64,000 nucleotides of DNA, taken from NCBI GenBank assembly GCA_910575435.1, contig CAJTGI010000001.1, positions 229,760-293,759 on the forward strand. Direction: 5' to 3'. The notes beneath the pieces were generated by a model, which saw only the letters and a program-made list of their open reading frames with translations, ran no database searches and was not told the DNA's origin. The translations under genes and the position numbers were made by a program. This stretch comes from Clostridiaceae bacterium (lineage in GTDB: Bacteria; Bacillota; Clostridia; Lachnospirales; Lachnospiraceae). Of this stretch, positions 8,781 through 17,312 are shown piece by piece. Every line of letters starts with the position of its first letter. The first letter of the stretch is position 1.

Positions 8781-10385
8781 ATGGCTGTAAAATATGTATT
8801 TGTCACCGGCGGGGTGGTATCCGGACTGGGAAAGGGAATCACTGCGGCTTCCCTGGGACGTCTTCTGAAAATGCGGGGCTACAGTGTCACCATGCAGAAA
8901 TTCGATCCCTATATCAACATCGACCCGGGAACCATGAACCCCGTACAGCACGGGGAGGTTTTCGTCACCGATGACGGTGCAGAGACAGACTTAGATTTGG
9001 GACATTACGAGCGCTTTATCGACGAGCGGCTCACCAAGCAGTCCAACGTCACCACGGGAAAAGTATATTGGTCCGTGCTTTCCAAGGAGCGACGAGGCGA
9101 CTTCGGTGGCGGGACGGTGCAAGTCATCCCCCACATCACCAATGAGATCAAGAGCCGATTTTACCGCAATGATGGGTGCAAAGATACCCAGATTGCCATT
9201 ATAGAGGTAGGAGGAACTGTGGGCGATATCGAGAGCCAGCCATTCCTGGAATCCATCCGCCAGTTCCAGCACGATGTAGGGCGGGAGAATGCCATCCTGA
9301 TTCATGTGACCCTGATTCCCTATCTGGGGGCTTCCGGAGAGATGAAGACCAAGCCCACCCAGGCCAGCGTGAAGGAGCTACAGGGCATGGGCATCCAGCC
9401 CGACATCATCGTATGCCGCACGGAGCGTCCCCTGGAAGAGGGCATCAAGGATAAGATTGCCCTATTCTGCAATGTGCCCACCAAGCACGTAATGCAGAAT
9501 CTGGACGTGGAAACCTTGTATGAAGCCCCTCTGGCCATGGAAAAAGAACATCTGGCAGACGTGGCCTGCGAATGCCTGCAACTGGACTGCCGCGAGCCGG
9601 ATATGGAAGAGTGGCAGCAGATGGTGGACAACCTGAAGCATTTAGAAAAGGACGTAACAGTGGCGCTGGTAGGAAAATACACCACGCTGCACGATGCCTA
9701 TATCAGCGTGGTAGAATCCCTGAAGCACGGCGGACTTGCCCACAAGAGCAATGTAAACATCAAGTGGGTATCCTCCGAGGACATCGACAATGACAATGTA
9801 GAAGAAATCCTGGGGGATGTGAGCGGCATTATTGTTCCCGGCGGTTTCGGAGACCGGGGGACGGATGGCATGATTTCCGCCATCAGATATGCCAGGGAGA
9901 ATGACATTCCATTTCTGGGACTATGCCTGGGAATGCAGCTGTCCATCGTAGAATTCGCCAGACACGTCTGCAAGTTCAACGATGCACACAGCATCGAACT
10001 GGACCCCCAGACCACCCACCCCGTCATCCATCTGATGGCTGACCAGGACGGCGTGGAGGATATCGGCGGCACCCTGCGCCTGGGAGCATACCCCTGCGTG
10101 CTGGACCAGGATTCCCTGGCATTTAAGCTGTATGGCCAGGAAGAGATTTCCGAACGCCACCGCCACCGCTATGAAGTCAACAACTACTACCGCAGCGATC
10201 TGGAAAAGGCAGGGATGAAGCTTTGCGGCCTGTCTCCTGACGGCAGGATCGTGGAAATGTGCGAAATCCCGAGTCATCCCTGGTTCATCGCAACCCAGGC
10301 GCACCCGGAGTTTAATTCCCGGCCCAACAGACCCCACCCGCTGTTCCGGGGATTTATCGGAGCGTCACTGGAATATCAAAAGTGA
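8781..10385 (+). CDS. pyrG: CTP synthase
   Basis: This 534-residue enzyme makes CTP from UTP, ATP and glutamine in the cytoplasm. The synthetase domain (1-265) starts [17 protein letters not shown] with its ATP loop, and the glutaminase domain has the nucleophile Cys in LGLCLGMQ (about 381) and the His-Glu pair in HPEFNSRP (about 508). Length matches the family. AAGGAGG five to six bases before ATG 8781 fixes the start; an upstream in-frame start lacks such a site. It is a single-gene unit with its own promoter and terminator. Confidence 0.98.
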   Translation: MAVKYVFVTGGVVSGLGKGITAASLGRLLKMRGYSVTMQKFDPYINIDPGTMNPVQHGEVFVTDDGAETDLDLGHYERFIDERLTKQSNVTTGKVYWSVLSKERRGDFGGGTVQVIPHITNEIKSRFYRNDGCKDTQIAIIEVGGTVGDIESQPFLESIRQFQHDVGRENAILIHVTLIPYLGASGEMKTKPTQASVKELQGMGIQPDIIVCRTERPLEEGIKDKIALFCNVPTKHVMQNLDVETLYEAPLAMEKEHLADVACECLQLDCREPDMEEWQQMVDNLKHLEKDVTVALVGKYTTLHDAYISVVESLKHGGLAHKSNVNIKWVSSEDIDNDNVEEILGDVSGIIVPGGFGDRGTDGMISAIRYARENDIPFLGLCLGMQLSIVEFARHVCKFNDAHSIELDPQTTHPVIHLMADQDGVEDIGGTLRLGAYPCVLDQDSLAFKLYGQEEISERHRHRYEVNNYYRSDLEKAGMKLCGLSPDGRIVEMCEIPSHPWFIATQAHPEFNSRPNRPHPLFRGFIGASLEYQK

Positions 10386-10419
10386 GAAGTTTTACCTAAT
10401 AGATCGCGTCAATATAGTT

Positions 10420-10453
10420 AGAGGGCATTGAAACACCAATGCCCTCTCTTTCT
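10420..10453 (+). terminator. Rho-independent terminator of pyrG
   Basis: AGAGGGCATTG pairs with CAATGCCCTCT across six bases and is followed by CTTTCTT, 34 bases after the pyrG stop. Confidence 0.85.
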
Positions 10454-10507
10454 TATTACATGCTTCACGAATCTTCCAAACGTCCAAGCATGTAGCATGA
10501 TAGCTTA

Positions 10508-10646
10508 TTAGACTTTACTTTTATGATAGAAATTCAGCAAATACCCATCCGGATCTCTAAACCAAAATGACGTATTTCCCCATGCCTGCGTGGTTATCAG
10601 CTTCAAAATCCTAGCATCCATTCCATAAAATCTTCTCGTTTCCTTA
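10508..10646 (-). pseudogene. C-terminal remnant of a VOC/glyoxalase-family gene
   Basis: One minus-strand frame reads TQAWGNTSFWFRDPDGYLLN and then FYHKSKV before a stop, the typical C-terminal strand of a glyoxalase/bleomycin-resistance (VOC) domain. Only about 45 residues remain, with no start codon or ribosome binding site; the frame fades into the end of the signal peptidase gene. It appears to be what is left of a gene deleted when lepB and pyrG became neighbours. Confidence 0.6.
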
Positions 10647-11312
10647 ATTAAAATGGAAAACAATCTTCCCGCAAATCATATCCTCCTTCACAGGACCGAT
10701 ATTCCTGCTATCCCTGCTCCCATTTCGATTGTCCCCCAAGACGAAATATTCATCCTCCCCCAGAGTCACGGGTTCCTCCGCAATGCCGCCCGAGTCCATG
10801 GGCATCTTCCCATAATCCTCCTCCAGCTTCTTGCCATCAATCAAAATATCCGCCCCCACGATCTGAACCGTCTCCCCCGGCAGGCCAATCACCCGCTTGA
10901 TATAACATTTGTCCTTCTTGCCCAGAAATCTTCTCTCCACAAACCCCACAGGCGTGTCGTCCGTCACCCTGCCCTCCGGATAAAAGGTAATCACGTCAAA
11001 TCTGTCAATCCCCAAAAACTTATAGGCAATCTTATCCGCCAAAAGCTGTTCTCCATCATACAGATTATTCTCCATAGAATGGCCATCCACCACTGTCCTC
11101 TCTGCCGCAAAGGTGGGAATCACATAAAAGGATGAAATAAAAATCCCCACAAATAGTACCAGAGACCTGAAAAACTCCCTTCTCCTGCCCTTTGCCCCTC
11201 CTTTTGTCCCCTTCGGGCTCACACCTCCGGACATGCTAGCATCGCTGGCACAAACATTGTGAATGGCTTTCTCATCCACATCTGCCACCTCAACTTCTTT
11301 CTGTTCCATCAT
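10644..11312 (-). CDS. lepB: Signal peptidase I
   Basis: This 222-residue membrane protease removes signal peptides from secreted proteins on the outer face of the membrane. A basic cytoplasmic N-terminus of about 45 residues is followed by one membrane anchor (FFRSLVLFVGIFISSFYVI), the catalytic Ser in GHSMENN (about 77), the catalytic Lys in KRVIGLPGE (about 137) and the final GDNRNGSRDSR box. Two adjacent ATG codons (11312 and 11309) follow AAGGCAGGGAAG. A TTG 33 bases earlier is also in frame but has no ribosome binding site. Its last bases adjoin a VOC-gene remnant. Confidence 0.93.
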   Translation of the reverse strand: MMEQKEVEVADVDEKAIHNVCASDASMSGGVSPKGTKGGAKGRRREFFRSLVLFVGIFISSFYVIPTFAAERTVVDGHSMENNLYDGEQLLADKIAYKFLGIDRFDVITFYPEGRVTDDTPVGFVERRFLGKKDKCYIKRVIGLPGETVQIVGADILIDGKKLEEDYGKMPMDSGGIAEEPVTLGEDEYFVLGDNRNGSRDSRNIGPVKEDMICGKIVFHFN

Positions 11313-11393
11313 CTTCCCTGCCTTTCCATAACCCGCAGCGCCCAAACCACAGCCACCAAACCTACATAACGGACGCAGCCCGCTATTTGTCTT

Positions 11394-12095
11394 TTATTCC
11401 ATCGAAAACAAGCACTGGGTATTAGTCCCATAAAAAATATCCTCCCTGCCGGACAGCATCTGGCAAAGTTTCTCTATCCTATCCCAATTATCATTCACGT
11501 CAAATTCATAACTATGCCCCCACACATAGAACAAGAGCGGATGCTCCTGGCTTCCCTCAGCCGCCAGAAATTCCTCTGCCAGTTCAAAGAGCCTCTCATC
11601 CTCATGGTGGCAGGTGGACTCCAAGAGCATGGGATCCTTCGGCATCCCAAAGCCATGGGTGGCCTTCACCGTTCGACCATATTTGATGCCTATTGTCTTT
11701 AAATACTCCACCACTTGGTCGGGACAGTCCCCATAAGCATAGGCCATTCCCACCGGGTATTTTCCATAGAGCCGCTCGATATTTTTGGCATCCCGCAGAT
11801 ACTCCTCCTCCAGGGCGGCCTGCAAATCCTCCTGCTTCACCAATTCATTGGGAAAGGCATGGGTAAGCCCGTGAAGGGCAATCTCATGGCCCTGATATAA
11901 TTCTGCCAGCCCCTCCTGCTCCATCCGCTCGATATGTACCTTCTCGATCTCGAAGAAACTCTCCGGGGACTGAATGCCGGTATTGAGGTTGAAGGTACAC
12001 TTCATCCCATACCTGTTGAAAATTTCCACCAGCCTTCTGTCCTGAGTAATCCCGTCATCATAACTAAAAGTTACTGCCTTCTTAAAACCGTACAT
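11394..12095 (-). CDS. Polysaccharide deacetylase family protein
   Basis: This 233-residue NodB-fold protein has the metal/catalytic motif FSYDDG near residue 10 and the histidine motif HGLTH near 81-85, with a further His in WGHSYEF near 205. There is no signal peptide, so it acts in the cytoplasm or on soluble substrates. The family removes N- or O-acetyl groups from carbohydrates. GGAGG five bases before ATG 12095 fixes the start. The substrate is not indicated by neighbours. Confidence 0.88.
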   Translation of the reverse strand: MYGFKKAVTFSYDDGITQDRRLVEIFNRYGMKCTFNLNTGIQSPESFFEIEKVHIERMEQEGLAELYQGHEIALHGLTHAFPNELVKQEDLQAALEEEYLRDAKNIERLYGKYPVGMAYAYGDCPDQVVEYLKTIGIKYGRTVKATHGFGMPKDPMLLESTCHHEDERLFELAEEFLAAEGSQEHPLLFYVWGHSYEFDVNDNWDRIEKLCQMLSGREDIFYGTNTQCLFSME

Positions 12096-12100
12096 CACTA

Positions 12101-12152
12101 CCTCCATTATATGCAATGCTCCGAAAAAATCAATCAGGAGACATTGACATGC
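12101..12152 (+). repeat. Left part of a duplicated segment (partner at 14251-14302)
   Basis: Over the first 50 bases about 42 match the stretch at 14251 with no gap. In the partner this sequence runs straight into the lipoprotein gene end. Here the homology stops and resumes near 12709, so about 560 bases carrying the GNAT gene interrupt this copy. Confidence 0.65.
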
Positions 12153-12212
12153 CCCTGTATATGTCCCATATTATTTGCTTAAACATATAATACCCTGACA
12201 AATGAGAAGTTG

Positions 12213-12614
12213 TCAACATCTCATAAATCCACAACAGCCTTTTTCTGAATATTCAGAGAAACCAAGTGACTTATAGAAGGATACTGTTTGGGGAGTGTTG
12301 TCTGTTGCCAATTCAATTTGCCGGACATTAGAATATCGGTTAAGAACAGCTTTGATCAGAGCGGTTCCAACGCCATGTCTTTGTTTTTTCGGATACACCA
12401 AAATATCCTGAATAAAAATGATGGTGATTCCATCGCCAACCACTCTAATAATTCCGAGCAATTCATCGTTCTCATATGCTGCAAGGACTAACAGTGAGTT
12501 CTGATATCCCTTCTCCAACGCTGGCATGTTGTCCGTATATGCAGTCCAACCGACCTCTGTATGTAGATGCAAAATCTCATCTGCATTATAGTTCATATAT
12601 TCTCTAATTTCCAT
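12213..12614 (-). CDS. GNAT-family N-acetyltransferase
   Basis: This 133-residue protein has the GNAT core: ILVYPKKQRHGVGTALI near residue 76 supplies the acetyl-CoA pyrophosphate loop (Q/R-x-x-G-x-G/A), and SFYKSLGF near 115 is motif B. It should acetylate an amine of unknown identity using acetyl-CoA. GGGAGG with five bases of spacing precedes ATG 12614. The gene sits inside one copy of a duplicated segment, so it was probably inserted after the duplication. A small inverted repeat, ATGAGA/TCTCAT, overlaps its 3' end. Confidence 0.85.
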   Translation of the reverse strand: MEIREYMNYNADEILHLHTEVGWTAYTDNMPALEKGYQNSLLVLAAYENDELLGIIRVVGDGITIIFIQDILVYPKKQRHGVGTALIKAVLNRYSNVRQIELATDNTPQTVSFYKSLGFSEYSEKGCCGFMRC

Positions 12615-12708
12615 TTTAGCCTCCCATAACAATCTTTGTTTTCCTCTTGTTAACTCGCTTTTTCTCTCCTTAAATTATGAGTTGCCTACTGATTTCAACG
12701 AGACAAGA

Positions 12709-13012
12709 CACTAATTTCCCGAGGCTTCATAGTTCATGAGATTACACCCGAGGCGCTGGTCATGTCAAAATCCACTTCTTTTCCAGACAAGTTGAAATCT
12801 CCCGGCAAGAAATCATGAATGAATACCATGGTATCCTTTGCATCTTTATATTCCTTCCTCACCGCCCGGTCAATCTCCGCCAGAATATGTTCCCTCTCTC
12901 CCTCTGCAAACTTGTTTTTCGGCTGATAAACTTTCGCCTCAGTTTCCGACACGTCAATGCCCGTCTCGCCCATACAAGTGTAATTCTTCTGTATTTTCTC
13001 CTCCTCGACCAT
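12709..13012 (-). pseudogene. Truncated duplicate of the lipoprotein gene at 14312
   Basis: The reading frame (92 residues) is nearly identical over about 75 residues to the middle of the intact lipoprotein downstream (shared TEAKxYQPxNKFAEGExEHI). About 490 bases of the original are deleted between FDMTS and the tail, which shifts the tail out of frame so it ends SGVIS. The first residues, MVEEEK, are not homologous and have no ribosome binding site. It lacks both the signal peptide and the C-terminal third, so it is almost certainly not functional. Confidence 0.85.
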
Positions 13013-13036
13013 TTATTTTTTATGGCATTGTCACTA

Positions 13037-13339
13037 TTAAAAACTACTTGGTGTATACCTGACAGTAACAATGATGACCATTTTCCCAGTTTCGTCAATA
13101 CGATATACAATCGTGAAATTCTTTACAAAAAGCTGACGATACCCCCGATTAGCAAAAGCACCCGTTTTTCTGACAGAACCCCGATAAGGCATCTCATCCA
13201 AACTCAAAATAGCATCTTCCAAAGCATTTGCCATCTTCTCTGCCGTATCTATTTCCTTAAAATCGTCCGCAATATGATTGTAAATGTTATCAAGGTCACG
13301 AGATGCGCTCTGCAGCAACTTTATCGTATATTTAGCCAA
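13037..13339 (-). CDS. RelE/ParE-family toxin
   Basis: The 100-residue basic protein shows the family pattern: SASRDLDNIYNHIADDF at 12-28, MPYRGS near 50, YRQLFVKNFTIVYRI near 67 and a final IIVTVRYTPSSF. RelE toxins cut mRNA on the ribosome and ParE toxins poison gyrase; which applies here cannot be told. The gene overlaps the end of the antitoxin gene by eight bases, the usual coupling of type II modules. Confidence 0.9.
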   Translation of the reverse strand: MAKYTIKLLQSASRDLDNIYNHIADDFKEIDTAEKMANALEDAILSLDEMPYRGSVRKTGAFANRGYRQLFVKNFTIVYRIDETGKMVIIVTVRYTPSSF

Positions 13340-13595
13340 AATGTTTCCTCCTGAGTGATGCTAATGTCTCTTTTGCGTCAAGTAAAATGCCAGTTGCTTC
13401 ATATTCTTCCTCAGCCTCTGAAATTGCATCATCCATAAGCTGTGTTTCCACGATCTGTTCATACGTTTCTATACTCATTACAACTAAATCGCCATATCCA
13501 TTCTTTGTAATAAAAATGGGTTCCTTTACTGCATGGCAGACATCTGATATATCATTTGTATTTCTCAAATCAGTAATCGGTCTAATCTGTGGCAT
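13332..13595 (-). CDS. Phd/YefM-family antitoxin
   Basis: This 87-residue protein has the Phd/YefM DNA-binding N-terminus (MPQIRPITDLRN...EPIFITKNGYGDLVVMS) and an acidic C-terminal half that should wrap the toxin. AGAGAGG precedes ATG 13595; the frame stays open further upstream but without a ribosome binding site. It is first in the operon, as usual, so antitoxin is made before toxin. It probably represses its own promoter, where paired TTGTACA sites lie. Confidence 0.9.
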   Translation of the reverse strand: MPQIRPITDLRNTNDISDVCHAVKEPIFITKNGYGDLVVMSIETYEQIVETQLMDDAISEAEEEYEATGILLDAKETLASLRRKHFG

Positions 13596-13612
13596 ATATG
13601 CACCTCTCTTTC

Positions 13613-13651
13613 TTTGTACATTATGATAACATAATTTTGTACATTCCACAA
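13613..13651 (-). promoter_or_regulatory. Promoter and probable autorepressor operator of the toxin-antitoxin operon
   Basis: On the minus strand TTGTGG is followed after 17 bases by TATCAT. The -10 is embedded in the palindrome TTATGATAACATAA, and this is bracketed by two TTTGTACA boxes in the same orientation. Such paired sites over the promoter fit operator binding by a Phd-type antitoxin; that part is inference. Confidence 0.55.
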
Positions 13652-13924
13652 CAATAATATCCCGTTCACGACCGTAAAATGAACGTAAAACGAAATCAAA
13701 AGAATTAAAAAACAAAACAGGAATGGACAGAGCAAGCATGTTGCAAGGTGGTAGCCTCCCAAAACTTCATGCCCGGCTTGCCGGAGACATAAGAAGGGAG
13801 GTTGCGTAAATGACAGTTTTTTTCTGTCTATTATCGAGAAACCTTGTAGTTGTAACGATAACATCTCAACTACTTGTGCAAGTCGTTTATACCCCTCCAG
13901 ATTTTGTTTTTCATTCTCAGAGGA

Positions 13925-14008
13925 CTATTGTATCATGTCTATTAATGTAAGTTTGATATTAGCCACTTGATTTTCGAGATTTTCTATACGTTGTAATATT
14001 TCCTGCAT
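13925..14008 (-). CDS. Short coiled-coil peptide frame, possibly a broken gene
   Basis: AGGAG stands nine bases upstream of an ATG that opens a 27-residue frame rich in heptads (MQEILQRIENLENQVANIKL...) and ends at TAG. The same frame continues past the TAG with another helical stretch (ENEKQNLEGYKRLAQVV) for about 45 residues, which suggests a longer coiled-coil protein interrupted by a nonsense mutation. The function is unknown; the AT-rich setting resembles a remnant of mobile DNA. Confidence 0.4.
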   Translation of the reverse strand: MQEILQRIENLENQVANIKLTLIDMIQ

Positions 14009-14250
14009 ATGTTTACTCCTTATAGCAAGTATATATTATAATATATTCAAATTCCTGTATTATAATAGATGGTGAAAAGTTATTGTAAGTTTTCGCCATC
14101 TATCTTTTTGAAATTAATAGCATTTTAAACAGTCGGACAATATAATTTGTTATATTGTTTTACTATTTTTTGTTTCCCTTAATTTTACCCTTATTAGCAC
14201 TTTAAATACTTTGAAAAGTCCGAAAATCAAATTCATATTTCCTAACCCTA
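14009..14250. other. AT-rich gap with one strong inverted repeat
   Basis: No gene is seen here. TAGATGGTGAAAAGT and its near-perfect complement AGTTTTCGCCATCTA (14066-14102) form a hairpin followed on the plus strand by TCTTTTTG, a terminator-like arrangement with no plus-strand gene ahead of it. The base composition is far more AT-rich than the neighbours. Confidence 0.5.
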
Positions 14251-14302
14251 TCTCCATGATACGCAATGCACCAAAAAAATCAATCAAGAAACAATGACAT
14301 GT
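14251..14302 (+). repeat. Partner of the duplicated segment at 12101
   Basis: This copy is continuous with the 3' end of the lipoprotein gene and so represents the original arrangement. About 42 of the first 50 bases match the other copy. Confidence 0.65.
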
Positions 14303-14311
14303 CCCAGTGTA

Positions 14312-15697
14312 CTAATTTCCTGAGACTTCATAACTCATGAGATTGCACCCGGCGGAACCATCTTTGATCAGGAAGAATCCTCCGGCCACCCGCTCCTTTT
14401 GTCCCTTCTCGTACACATCCACTTCCACAATGCGGGCCTCAAAAGATTCCTTCCAATAGGCCTCTTTTCCATATTTGATCCTAATGTCAGCCCCATCGGG
14501 TATGCCCAGCTGATCCCGGACCTTTTCCTCCGTCAGGAGGCAGGAATAATCATTGTTTCCAAGAACCTCGCCTTTCTCGGTCAATACGAGAGGCTGGTCA
14601 TTGTAGCAAAGCACTTCCCCATTCTTGATATAATATACCAGAATGCACCGTTCCGTATCCATCTCCTCCGCTTCATTCTCGGCCGACTCCTTCAGGAACT
14701 TAACTGTAGGATTGTAATCTGGCTGCCCGGCCCCGGAATATGCTGTAGCATAGTGGGTTTGCCAATCAATCCCATCAAATTTCTCCAGTTGATTTCCTAA
14801 ATAGCCAATGCCAGACTGAATCCAACGAACGGGCATATCATCCTTGCTGGTCATGTCAAAATCCACTTCTTTTCCAGACAAGTTGAAATCTCCCGGCAAG
14901 AAATCATGAATGAATACCATGGTATCCTTGGCATCTTTATATTCCTTCCTCACCGCCCGGTCAATCTCCGCCAGAATATGTTCCTTCTCTCCCTCTGCAA
15001 ACTTATTTTCCGGCTGATAGGCTTTCGCCTCAGTTTCCGACACAGCAATGCCCGTATCGCCCATGCAAGTGTACTCCTTCTGAAACTTCTTATTCTGCTC
15101 CAATTTTTCAAAGGAAATCTGCTGAATGGAATCCAGCCACCCGCAGTATTCCCAATCGTACTCCGAAGACAGCCCCCTGCAAGAATAGTCCATGGACAGC
15201 CATGTACTGCCGCTACCGCCCTTCGCCTCCGGGAATCCCACAATGACATTATAGAGATTGCTCTCCCCATAATCCATCTCCTCTATATCCCATTCCCTAT
15301 AATACATGCGCAACTTCACTTCCCTGCCCAGAAGTTTCATCGCCTTCAGATTTCCCAAAATATTCCGTTCATCCTCCAGCTTCTTTTCATGATTCTCAAT
15401 CTGCGCGGCATACTCCCAATAAATAAAATCCCTGAAAAATTCTCCAAAGGCATTGGCATTCGGAAGATGAAGGCCATATTTCTCATTGCTGGCAACGTAG
15501 GCGGACTCCTTCTGTTCCGCCGGACGCTGGGTTGATGGCTGCTCAGTAACTGAATACCCTTCTGCCGTATTCTTCTCCCCATTCTGTGAAACAGCATTTC
15601 GCGCCCCGCATCCTTCCAGAACAAGGGAAGCCGTCAATGCAAAAGCAACAAGCACATAGTATCTTTTAGCATTCTGACAACTCTTCCTGCCTCTCAT
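14312..15697 (-). CDS. Lipoprotein of unknown function
   Basis: The 461-residue protein has a lipoprotein signal: basic start RGRKSCQNAKRYY, hydrophobic stretch and lipobox LEGC near residue 30, so it should be anchored to the outer face of the membrane. A Ser/Gln-rich linker follows, then about 390 residues that match no family I can name. No repeats or catalytic motifs are evident. GGGAGG five to six bases before ATG 15697 fixes the start. Part of its middle is duplicated as a broken copy at 12709-13012. A hairpin separates it from pgi upstream. Confidence 0.8.
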   Translation of the reverse strand: MRGRKSCQNAKRYYVLVAFALTASLVLEGCGARNAVSQNGEKNTAEGYSVTEQPSTQRPAEQKESAYVASNEKYGLHLPNANAFGEFFRDFIYWEYAAQIENHEKKLEDERNILGNLKAMKLLGREVKLRMYYREWDIEEMDYGESNLYNVIVGFPEAKGGSGSTWLSMDYSCRGLSSEYDWEYCGWLDSIQQISFEKLEQNKKFQKEYTCMGDTGIAVSETEAKAYQPENKFAEGEKEHILAEIDRAVRKEYKDAKDTMVFIHDFLPGDFNLSGKEVDFDMTSKDDMPVRWIQSGIGYLGNQLEKFDGIDWQTHYATAYSGAGQPDYNPTVKFLKESAENEAEEMDTERCILVYYIKNGEVLCYNDQPLVLTEKGEVLGNNDYSCLLTEEKVRDQLGIPDGADIRIKYGKEAYWKESFEARIVEVDVYEKGQKERVAGGFFLIKDGSAGCNLMSYEVSGN

Positions 15698-15715
15698 CTT
15701 TCCCTCCCATAAGCT

Positions 15716-15753
15716 TAAAGGGAAAGCGGCCTGGTCACATCCCACTTTCCCTT
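15716..15753 (-). terminator. Hairpin after pgi
   Basis: AAGGGAAAG pairs perfectly with CTTTCCCTT across 18 bases, starting 20 bases after the pgi stop. The T-run is weak, so termination strength is uncertain. Confidence 0.45.
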
Positions 15754-15773
15754 CATGACAAAATCATCCTATA

Positions 15774-17123
15774 TTATAGCCTCTTTAACAGCGCCTCTCT
15801 CTGCTCCTCGAAACCAGGCTTTCCAAGCAGGGCGAACATATTCTTCTTGTAACTCTCCACGCCGGGCTGGTTAAAGGGATTCACCCCTAAGATATAGCCG
15901 CTGACGCCGCAGGCAAACTCAAAGAAATAGAACAGCTGCCCCAGATAGTATTCATTCTGCTCCGGCACCTTCACGGTAAGGTTCGGAGTATTGCCGTCCG
16001 TATGGGCTAGCTGGGTTCCCTTCATGGCACTCTTATTGATGAAATCCAGCGTCTTGCCTGTCAGATAATTCAAGCCGTCCAAATCCACTGGCTCCTCCTC
16101 GATGGTAATATCCATCGCAGGGCTCTCCAATTCCATAATAGTCTCAAACATCACCCGGCTTCCGTCCTGAATAAACTGCCCCATAGAATGCAGATCCGTG
16201 GTCAGATCCACTGCCGCCGGATAAATCCCCTTCTGGTCCTTGCCCTCGCTCTCTCCGTAAAGCTGCTTCCACCACTCACCCACATAGTGGAATGCCGGCT
16301 CGTAGTTCCCTAAGATCTCCACGCTCTTGCCCTTGCGGTGGAGGATATTGCGGATGGCCGCATATTTCATAGGCTCATTCTCTGCAAAATCCTTATTCAG
16401 GCATACATCCCTCATGGAAGCCGCACCCTCCATCAATTTAGAAATGTCTGCGCCGCTCACTGCGATGGGAAGCAGACCCACTGCGGTCAGCACGGAGAAA
16501 CGTCCCCCCACGTCATCCGGCACTACGAAGGACTCATAGCCCTCTTCCGTCGCCAGGCCCTTCAATGCTCCCCTAGCCTTGTCTGTGGTGGCGTAAATTC
16601 TCTTTGCCGCCCCCTCTTTTCCATATTTCTTCTCCAGCATGCCCTTGAATACCCGGAAAGCCACTGCCGGCTCCGTGGTGGTGCCAGATTTGCTGATAAT
16701 ATTCACAGAGAAATCCCTGTCCCCAATCACTTCAATCAACTGCCTCAGGTATGTTCCGCTCAAACTATTGCCACAGTAATAGATTTCTGGCGTCTTGCGG
16801 ATTTCCTTGGACACGCTGTTATAAAATCCATGGCGAAGAAATTCAATCGCAGCCCTGGCCCCCAGATAAGAGCCGCCAATGCCAATCACCAGCAACACCT
16901 CGGAATCTGACTGAATCCTCTTTGCCGCCTCTTGAATGCGAGCAAATTCCTCCTTGTCATAGTCCACCGGAAGGTCAATCCAACCAAGGAAATCATTGCC
17001 TGCGCCGCTCTTTCCCAGCAGCACGTCCTTCGCATCCTGGGCAATCTTCTCCATGGATTTCACTTCATCCTCTGATATCACGCCCTTCGTTAAAGAATAG
17101 TCAAATGTTACCTGTCTTGCCAT
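15774..17123 (-). CDS. pgi: Glucose-6-phosphate isomerase
   Basis: This 449-residue glycolytic enzyme interconverts glucose 6-phosphate and fructose 6-phosphate in the cytoplasm. The phosphate-binding stretches [16 protein letters not shown] (about 75-90) and [11 protein letters not shown] (about 143) and the C-terminal [16 protein letters not shown] are present. Length matches the short firmicute form. GGAGGAATT precedes ATG 17123. It is transcribed as a single gene, with 189 bases separating it from dnaB upstream. Confidence 0.98.
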   Translation of the reverse strand: MARQVTFDYSLTKGVISEDEVKSMEKIAQDAKDVLLGKSGAGNDFLGWIDLPVDYDKEEFARIQEAAKRIQSDSEVLLVIGIGGSYLGARAAIEFLRHGFYNSVSKEIRKTPEIYYCGNSLSGTYLRQLIEVIGDRDFSVNIISKSGTTTEPAVAFRVFKGMLEKKYGKEGAAKRIYATTDKARGALKGLATEEGYESFVVPDDVGGRFSVLTAVGLLPIAVSGADISKLMEGAASMRDVCLNKDFAENEPMKYAAIRNILHRKGKSVEILGNYEPAFHYVGEWWKQLYGESEGKDQKGIYPAAVDLTTDLHSMGQFIQDGSRVMFETIMELESPAMDITIEEEPVDLDGLNYLTGKTLDFINKSAMKGTQLAHTDGNTPNLTVKVPEQNEYYLGQLFYFFEFACGVSGYILGVNPFNQPGVESYKKNMFALLGKPGFEEQREALLKRL

Positions 17124-17312
17124 AATTCCTCCATTCCGCTGCAAATCCGCAGCCTGTCTTGTTTTTCTTATAAAGCAGCAACGCTGATTCCCGTTTTTGC
17201 ATCACGCAGGCGGTACGCCAATTGTCCGAGCAGTCAAACATGCTCGTCCGCTAAACTTTCTTAAATATATTAACCAATTTTTTCCTGCAAATCAAGATAT
17301 TTTACCCAAAAA

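Noticed and set aside
10457-10494. Inverted repeat TACATGCTT/AAGCATGTA after the pyrG terminator
   Set aside because: Short stem, 20-base loop and no T-run. It is probably chance or part of the decayed VOC gene region.
13565-13864. Minus-strand open frame of about 100 codons upstream of the antitoxin gene
   Set aside because: It crosses the antitoxin promoter and operator. It may be only the tail of the interrupted coiled-coil frame and is not a gene by itself.
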